NCBI RefSeq assembly: GCF_026230105.1
Contig: NC_079485.1
Coordinates: forward strand, 10,734,872-10,798,871
DNA from: Diorhabda sublineata
Lineage: Eukaryota > Arthropoda > Insecta > Coleoptera > Chrysomelidae
Reading direction: 5' to 3'
DNA length: 64,000 nucleotides
Shown here: positions 57,130 through 64,000 of the stretch, in pieces
How positions within the stretch are numbered: position 1 is the stretch's first letter
Layout of the letters: each line of letters begins with the position of its first letter
The notes under the pieces: model-generated
Database searches by the model: none
The model's input: only the letters and a program-made list of their open reading frames with translations
What the model was told of the DNA's origin: nothing
Position numbers and translations under genes: made by a program

Positions 57130-58930
57130 AAAATTTCCATATCTATTAATAGCACGTGAAAGCAAAGTACGCAATCAATTACCATAACAAATAAGCCAAA
57201 AGAAAATTAGTTAATTAATTTGTAGAAGACATAAAAATCTGGTAATGTATCTTTTATAACTCCAAATATGTTTAATGGTCTCGATAATGATGTATATTAA
57301 TCTTGAGCTTGTCGTGTTTTAATCACTTAAGTCTCTGAACTCGGTTTCTTCAAAATGAATGTGAACGAGGGAACAACTTTAATATATTTCCAGTCACAAA
57401 TACTTCAAGGGGAAACGGCATTGTTCTAATTATGAGAAAACCGAAGCAGAAACAAAGAAAGATGTAAAAATAAAACTTCATAAATCACTGCGTTCAAAAT
57501 GATTGTATCAATATTTCTCAAATAGTAGCAGTAGTAGAACGTAAAAGCTTCTTTCTATACCTTTTTCCGATTTTTTAACAATATGTGAATATAGGGTCAA
57601 ACAACTGTGTAAAATTTTAATAACGTGCGTTATTAAATCAATGAAGATTAACATATATATTAGTTGAAATTTATTTATTATAATTTAATTATGTCGAATG
57701 AGGATTAATCTTATCTCTTACGACAATATCTATAAAGTAACAAATATTACGTTAGATTTGTTCTGGAAGATTATCTGTATCTACATTATTTTGCGTGATA
57801 TGAAAATTGCGAAGTATCAAGTTAAATTAGTGAACAGACAGCGTAAAGTTCCAACAACAAACTGAACTTGTCCAGTACTAGTTCGAGACGAGCAAAAATG
57901 TATTATATAAAGTTTGGAACATCTGGATTCGCGCATGTCAACACATCTCTTAAATCGTGTATCGTGTTTTATTAGTTTGTAAAATATTTTTATAATGGAG
58001 ATAGACTATTAAGTCGGTAGTGTAGTAACTGTGGTAAAGGTGGTTTTCCAGCAGTCATGCATAGTGCACCAAAGTTCGATATATGCTCAGAGTATACTGC
58101 TGAAACATACCCTGTGTGATAAGCTTTCGGTTTGACTACATTCAAATTTTAGACTCGCTCAGGTTTGTTCGAACTTTAAAATCTAAAAAGTTTTTCAAAT
58201 AATGCGTATTACTTAGCTGAATATTGTTTGTTATCTGGATAAAAGACTATTGACGTAAAAGTTTACCTTGAAAAGAATTATGGTGTCTCTTGTTCAAATG
58301 TAGCCGTACATCGATGATGCTCATGAAGCTGGCGGTCACACTAGAAAACGTAAGAAAGGTCATAAAAACCACGAAGCGAAATCAAGATGAGAGACTAGAT
58401 GTCACAAAGATATTAGTAGTTGACCATAAAAAATTTTGTTTTCAAAGAATTGCAGCGTTTGCTCACAATGAAACAAAGGCAACCGCAAATTGATGATTCA
58501 GAGTGCCCTTTGAAGATATGAAAGCAATATGAAAATAATATTTGAGGTGATGCAAGCATGTAAAATCGAAACAATCTGGAGGGAAGTTTAGGACCTATGT
58601 ATTTTTAGATACACACCATTTATTGACCATTAAGAATTTGAAGGAAAAAAACTATTAATGGTAATAATGTACATTATTGGATGGATTGAAGAAATAAATC
58701 GTGAAGAAACTGTCCAATATGCATAAGAAAAAAATTGTGCTACACTGTGTAAAGAAATTTTAAGAAAGTCAGTATACATTTCTTTTAAAATAAAAAAAAA
58801 TTCATATCGACGAATAACCCCGTATATTGTATTAGCGAATCCATATCTAATATTTTAGCGAAAGAGGCATTTATCCTATTTATCTGACCCTACTTTTTCG
58901 ACAAAATAAAATTACATTGTCGAGGTCTTT
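57130..58930. other. Region without supported genes
   Basis: AT-rich. The 67-codon plus-strand frame at 58290-58493 is unrecognised. Confidence 0.5.
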
Positions 58931-58959
58931 TTATAAAAATATTGCCTTTGTTTTTGTTA

Positions 58960-59115
58960 AATTGAGGATTAGATGCGTTACAAGGGAAACGCATTCAATC
59001 AAATCAATCCAACTCGGTAAGAGGATCTGGTTTGTATTTTCTGATAATATCAAAGTCCAGTATGTATGCAGGTTTCCTGCAAAATTATCCGGCGAAAGAT
59101 AAATTGTTTGATTAT
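58960..59115 (-). CDS. Possible CUB-like fragment
   Basis: The minus strand reads NNQTIYLSPDNFAGNLHTYW and TLILSENTNQILL. The pattern SPDNFAGNLHTYWTLIL runs parallel to SPYPDNPAYHIHCVWEIKI in the candidate CUB-like exon at 56.0 kb (shared PDN and W with similar spacing), but the cysteine two residues before Trp is Thr here. It may be a related module, a decayed duplicate, or chance. There is no firm splice site at its left edge. Confidence 0.2.
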
Positions 59116-59379
59116 TTAACAAATGACGAAGTTAAATTGAAGAAAGTATAAGTATCATTAATAAACCATTTTATTACGTTATTAAATCTTGCAACTAAAC
59201 ATTTATATATAACTATATATAAATATTTATACAAAAAAAATATTTCACCGTACATAAATATTCCGCCCAAGACAACCTTATGTCTAGCATAACTTTATAA
59301 ATCAGAAGAATAAAAACAACTACTAAATAATATTACTTAATAAAAGTTAAACACGCATCAATATACCTTCCGTGGCAAC

Positions 59380-60131
59380 CACACTAGCACATCACTGAGA
59401 CATTGATTCAATTAGAGTTGAGATTCTTAATTGAAAAATATTTTGCTATGATCTCTCCAATCAAGTAGTTTCACTTTTCGAGTTGTCAATCAAATTCTTG
59501 ACACTCCAAAAGACTACTGAAGAAGCTTCGATCGGTGTTTCTGATGCTTACCCTGTTAAAAAATCTATTCTCTTGACATATTTTGAGGAGCTTAAGGCAG
59601 CATTACTTCCATTATAATATCTCCATAATTTGTAGAGGCTATCGTACCTACAATTGTGAAGATTGCGTTTCTAAGAAAATGCGCTCTGAAGCACTACCTC
59701 CGTCATGTTTCAAGTTAGTGTTGAATACCATGAATTGTATCTTATACCTTTTGGACTAATCTTTTACCATTTTCATCATTTCCAAATAAGTTATTTTGGA
59801 TTCGCTTGAAAATAACACTTTATTCCAATGTTCAATCGTCAAGTGTTTATATTTTTTTGCGAAATCCAATTTACTCTTCCAATTTTTCTTACTAATGATG
59901 GCAGGCATCCTTTTTAAGTTTATTAGCTCGAGCAGTTCTTTTTCTAGGTCTCCTAGGATTGCCTTCAGGTTCTAAAGTACTTGTGGTATTAAATTCAGTA
60001 ATTATATCGTTAACAGTGGATTTAAAGGCATCTTGACTAAGATATTGAGGAACTAGTTCAGTTACTAGAGTTAGTAGAAATTGAATTGTTATTTTTCTTC
60101 TTTTTACATCGTCTTCATCCCAAACTGTCAT
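59380..60131 (-). pseudogene. Tc1-like transposase relic
   Basis: Minus-strand order: 79 open codons from 60131, ending VNDIITEFNTTSTLEPEGNP and RRPRKRT (about 60016-59935), matching the helix-turn-helix and GRPRK linker of Tc1-type proteins; then, one frame over, KNWKSKLDFAKKYKHLTIEH and WNKVLFSSESKI (about 59888-59795), where the first catalytic Asp of FSDES has become Ser; KHDGGSA (about 59715), for KHGGGSV; MLP and APQNMSRE (about 59610-59575); FQQ-like FNRVS with HQKHRSK (about 59555-59530), where QDNDPKHTS is damaged; and LLDWRDH (about 59465). It ends near 59380 without a clear NPIE box. No paired TIRs were recognised. The upstream half is better preserved than the catalytic half. Confidence 0.78.
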
Positions 60132-60139
60132 ATTTGAAC

Positions 60140-63100
60140 GGTTTTAAGACTGTTTTTCAGTTGTTGATAGTAGAAAGTTTCAGATAGAATTGGTTACAAG
60201 GCACTTCATTCACTGTATTCGTGATTTCTCTCGACATTGTACTCGTAAAATACTACATTTGAAGACAATAGTATAATTCTTTTCTAAAATTGGAAATTAA
60301 TAAAATGGATTGTTTTCTTTGTATACGATCTACCTAATTTCTTGAGAACAATAATATTTAAACACCACTTATTTGATTTTCAAGGTAAAACTTTAACACC
60401 GTCTCTCCTGTGTATGCATGGTTACGTATTTTCTTTTTTTTTAAGCAGTTTATTTGGTTTATGGCTGATTCATTTCCGGATGTATATATACCGATTGATC
60501 TAATTAACACATCAATATTAGTATATTTTTAAATGTAATGATAACTGTGACTGTGACTAAAGTCTAATCACATATTCTTTATAAATGTATGTGATTAACG
60601 TTAACTTAATTAGCCATAAAAGTTTACCATAGATTGCCTTATTAACATTTTTTATGTTCCGGAAATATCATTTCACGTCTAATTGGATCATTGCAAAGAA
60701 GAAAGACATAAAGTGCTTGGGAACTGCATCTTTGTATAAAATTAATTCTATGCAAAATATGTAACTAGGACACTATTTTCTAGACATTTCCACACAGTAG
60801 GTACCACTCGACCTACTCGAGTATAATAGGGTTCACCCTCTTGTGATTCCTTTTTATATAAAAAAGAGTAGTGAGAAAATAGGTTTGTGATTGAATTTGA
60901 TGATATTAAAGGTTCAACAGGTGAAAAATAATAAATTGAACGTGGTGTTCTCTCAATTTAAAGAAGGATATCAATACTAAAAATAAAACAGAACATACTG
61001 AAAATTGATAACTTCCATCAGCATACCCTAAATCTGAAGCTCTTACCATGGATACAAGCTACTAGCAGCACAAAAATTCCTGTTAACACATCAAGGTTCC
61101 ATATTCACGTTTTACCATTTCAATATCCGTCAGGCAACTATTTATATTATATTTTTATTACAACATGACGAGACTGTATCACCTCTCTCTCGACATCGAT
61201 TCTAAGAATCTACTGCACGTTATTTAGTGAAATATAAAGAACCGAAAATATTTTATTTTGAAGAATGAATTGGGCTTTTTATGTATGTATTTGTAAATAT
61301 CATTTATAGGAATTGTAGATTTAAAAATAGATAGTTAAATTAAATTGGACTCGAAATATTAGCCTGCCATATCATATGTCAAATTAAACCCGAAAATAAC
61401 CATATAAATGCCGATTTATTTTCCAGATAGCATTAATTATACCATAAAATAAAAGACCACGTCACTTATGGGAAGGAAGATTTAATCAGTGATTTGAATA
61501 AAAGTAACAAATTTTTTTATTGTTTTTTTGTTTACCTCAATTAAAAAAGCAATATATTTCTTCAAGTCTACTATTATAGTGTTCCGAATTGTTCAACCTC
61601 ATATATTTTCTGAAAATGTAAATGAATATAACGAGCTTACTCAAGTACTCATGTTGATTGAATAAATATCTGTGATTTGCAAGTATCTACACTAAATAAA
61701 TAAAAGTTTGGTTATATACCAGTAATAGATAACAATGGCCTTCAAATGCGAACCTATTATGATTCCGAAAATACTGAAAAAATTAGAAGACGCAAGGTAA
61801 TATTAATACAACAAATAAAAAAATCAAAGCTCATGATCGCATCAGAAAACAATACATAATTACAAGTTTTCGGTTTTCATTCGATGGGTTCCAAATTATA
61901 CTGGTAACACACAGGTATATAACTGGTTACAGTGGCAAATGGTTATTAAAATTAGAATCCCGATATTTTTAATCACTGGAATGCTGTTACTCCGTGATAT
62001 CTGTTTTACAACTATATCTATATTAGACTCATATTCTCTTAGTTTATAGAATGGTACCATAAATTTCAATATAATCATGATACATACCAAATATAAATTT
62101 AAAATATTAACTAGTATATGTAAGAATTAATAAATCCTAGGTTTATACTGAATTTAACTTTTTAGTTTGAAAAAATACGTAAATTCGTCATTTTCAAGTT
62201 GAGTTATATATTGCTAAGAAGCAAGCTTCAAACTACCATTGATATTTGTTGACCCTTTCAAAAATTCATATTTTGTCAATCTCAACTTCCTATTCTTAGA
62301 CTAAGCTTCTTTTTATAAGATCCGGACTGGTAAATTTCCCGTTCTAGATAGTTAAGTTCAGAAATTTAGTTGCATAGACAAAAGTATTATGTTCCTTTTG
62401 CTTCGTCCCTAGAATTTGTTGCAAATTCACTTTTTCTCTCCTTCACTGAAAATTCACCCTTAAAAATGGTGAGGATAAACTAATTTTAGGAAAGTAGAAG
62501 TTGATCAGTGTTATTTCAGGAAAATAAGTTTCTCGACAGAAATTGTCTAGATATTACTTTGTAAGCTAATTATTAGTGTATTGCTCTAAATTATGTACTA
62601 AAGAATTAACAATTATTAGATTCTTCAAATTGTATCATTGTTTTGATGTCATCATACATCAACTAGAAAAATTCTGTGACGTTTAGTAGCTTCTAGGAAA
62701 CGATGATAGAACAGATGCCGACAGAACAGCCGTTGTAGTTATCATATTGTTAAGGACCTCAAATTATCGACCAGATGGAGAGTCCGGACAATTGGTACGA
62801 TTTGGTGAAATACTTGAAGATGCCTTATAAATTGCATCAGCAGCTATTTGTCGAATGTTGTTTCTGGGGCCACCAAAATGCGCGTGTAACACACTAAGAC
62901 AAAAGTTATTTTTTGGTGTGGTTTTTGCACTTGCTGTCATTTTGACCTTATTTTTTCGAAAAAGCAGTGGAATAAACCACCACAGTGAACGTCTAGCACT
63001 ACAGGGCCATCCTGAATGATTCTGTTCTAACTTTAGTGTACTACTTAGGACTGAAAAAAATGTGGTTTCGATAAGATGGATCAACGGCACATTCTACACG

Positions 63101-64000
63101 ATCTACAACCGAAATTATGAGAGCTGCATTTCTGGGTTACATTGTTGCCTGCATTAGCCAGCAAATCGCCGAATTTAACCATTCAAACTCCTTATGTTAC
63201 CGTTCCTTGAAGTAATAAGTCTACATCAACAAGCTTAAGACACATCACCTGATACTCAAAAAAAATACATTTTAGTATTGAGGGTGAAGAAATATGCTAT
63301 AAATCAGGACTGTATTTTGATCTATTCTTCTTTGCAAATCCGATGTTCTAGATAGAGATAATCATCTCTATCATCACTAATTATAGTGAGTGTGATGTAG
63401 TCAAGAAGGCAGAGGTAAATAAAATGTAAATATCGTAGTCAAGACGTTTTCATGTTAATTATAATAAAAATTAGTAATATAACTAAAAGATACTAAATTC
63501 AGTTTGCAATATAGTATCCGAAGACAATGAATAAAACCAGGATCAAACGTTGTCTCAATAAATAATAAACAAATAGATTTTAAATGAAAATGTTTTCATA
63601 TATTATGTGACGTTTTCGTTTATTACAAATGATAAATATTACATTCTTAGCATATGTGGATAAATTGCGTAAAATAATTATTTCCTTCATCTTATATTCA
63701 TCACTCATAATATATAATATTTCTTAGAAATAAATTCATAGAAATATACAATACCAATAGTATACAAAATTAGCTGTAATCCTCTTAGAATAATCGAAGA
63801 AACCAAAAATAAACCACCTGGGCTCTTGCAATCAAAAGATAACGCGGATAATCTAGAAAGTTATAATTATGTTGTAACAAAACATGTTCAACATTATTTA
63901 GTCGCAGGATACGTATTAAATTAAAAATATATGTATCTCAGTGTGATGAGTCATGTGCAATCTACAACGAGAAGTAATTACGGAAATTAACTTTTTTTTT
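60140..64000. other. 3.9 kb without supported genes
   Basis: The one notable stretch is 62700-63180, locally GC-richer with a 108-codon minus-strand frame (63090-62764) containing KVKMTASAKTTPKNN and SVLHAHFGGPRNNIRQIAAD. The opposite strand in the same interval also reads unusually well (SGQLVRFGEILEDAL; GPPKCACNTLRQKLFFGV). I recognise neither and suspect an old transposable element. The rest is AT-rich with nothing seen. Confidence 0.4.

Overview
The window looks like AT-rich, gene-poor nuclear DNA of an insect (order not resolved). The evidence is the mix of decayed mobile elements (mariner, Tc1/IS630-like, Jockey- and I-type LINEs, a Penelope-like element, a Ty3/gypsy element, a THAP/P-like relic), a short TTAGG-type telomere-like tract, long (TA)n and (AAT)n microsatellites, and the absence of bacterial-type gene packing. 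I found no rRNA, tRNA or CRISPR array. Apart from a few weak candidate exons I found no host gene. Almost every open frame of 60-110 codons is what chance gives in such AT-rich sequence.

Layout. 0-3 kb: a Jockey-type LINE fragment whose YADD box has decayed, a 618-bp element with about 137-bp terminal inverted repeats (TIRs) and a 46-codon ORF, and an IS630/Tc1-type transposase relic. 10.4-11.6 kb: a second TIR element (arms of about 220-240 bp) holding transposase pieces in opposing orientations. 13.3-16.4 kb: a palindrome, a mariner relic, a Ty3/gypsy integrase relic, and an inverted second copy of a segment of that gypsy element. 18-26 kb: a Penelope-type tail repeat, a mariner relic, a LINE reverse-transcriptase fragment beside (TA)n and another Penelope-type tail, and a small mariner fragment. 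27.6-34 kb: the best-preserved mariner, an I-clade LINE with ORF1 and ORF2, and a third mariner that still has paired TIRs and flanking TA. 37-38 kb: a THAP-domain/P-like transposase relic. 42.8 kb: a coding-like frame I do not recognise. 50-52 kb: Penelope GIY-YIG tail, (TA)n tracts, a hairpin repeat with a telomere-like tract, a Tc1-like transposase and a mariner helix-turn-helix fragment. 54.2 kb: another mariner relic. 55.7-59.1 kb: minus-strand candidate exons (Ser/Thr-rich, CUB-like, Cys-rich). 59.4-60.1 kb: a Tc1-like relic.

Nothing here forms a working operon or pathway. The unifying theme is serial colonisation by TA-targeting DNA transposons and by LINE/Penelope elements, followed by decay. 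The most useful leads are the two TIR elements at 1.45 and 10.46 kb, the three-copy Penelope-associated hairpin repeat with its telomere-like tract, the THAP relic, the unassigned frame at 42.8 kb, and the possible host exons at 55.7-57.1 kb. I did not see a convincing new biological system. All homology calls come from motif recognition, not from a database search.
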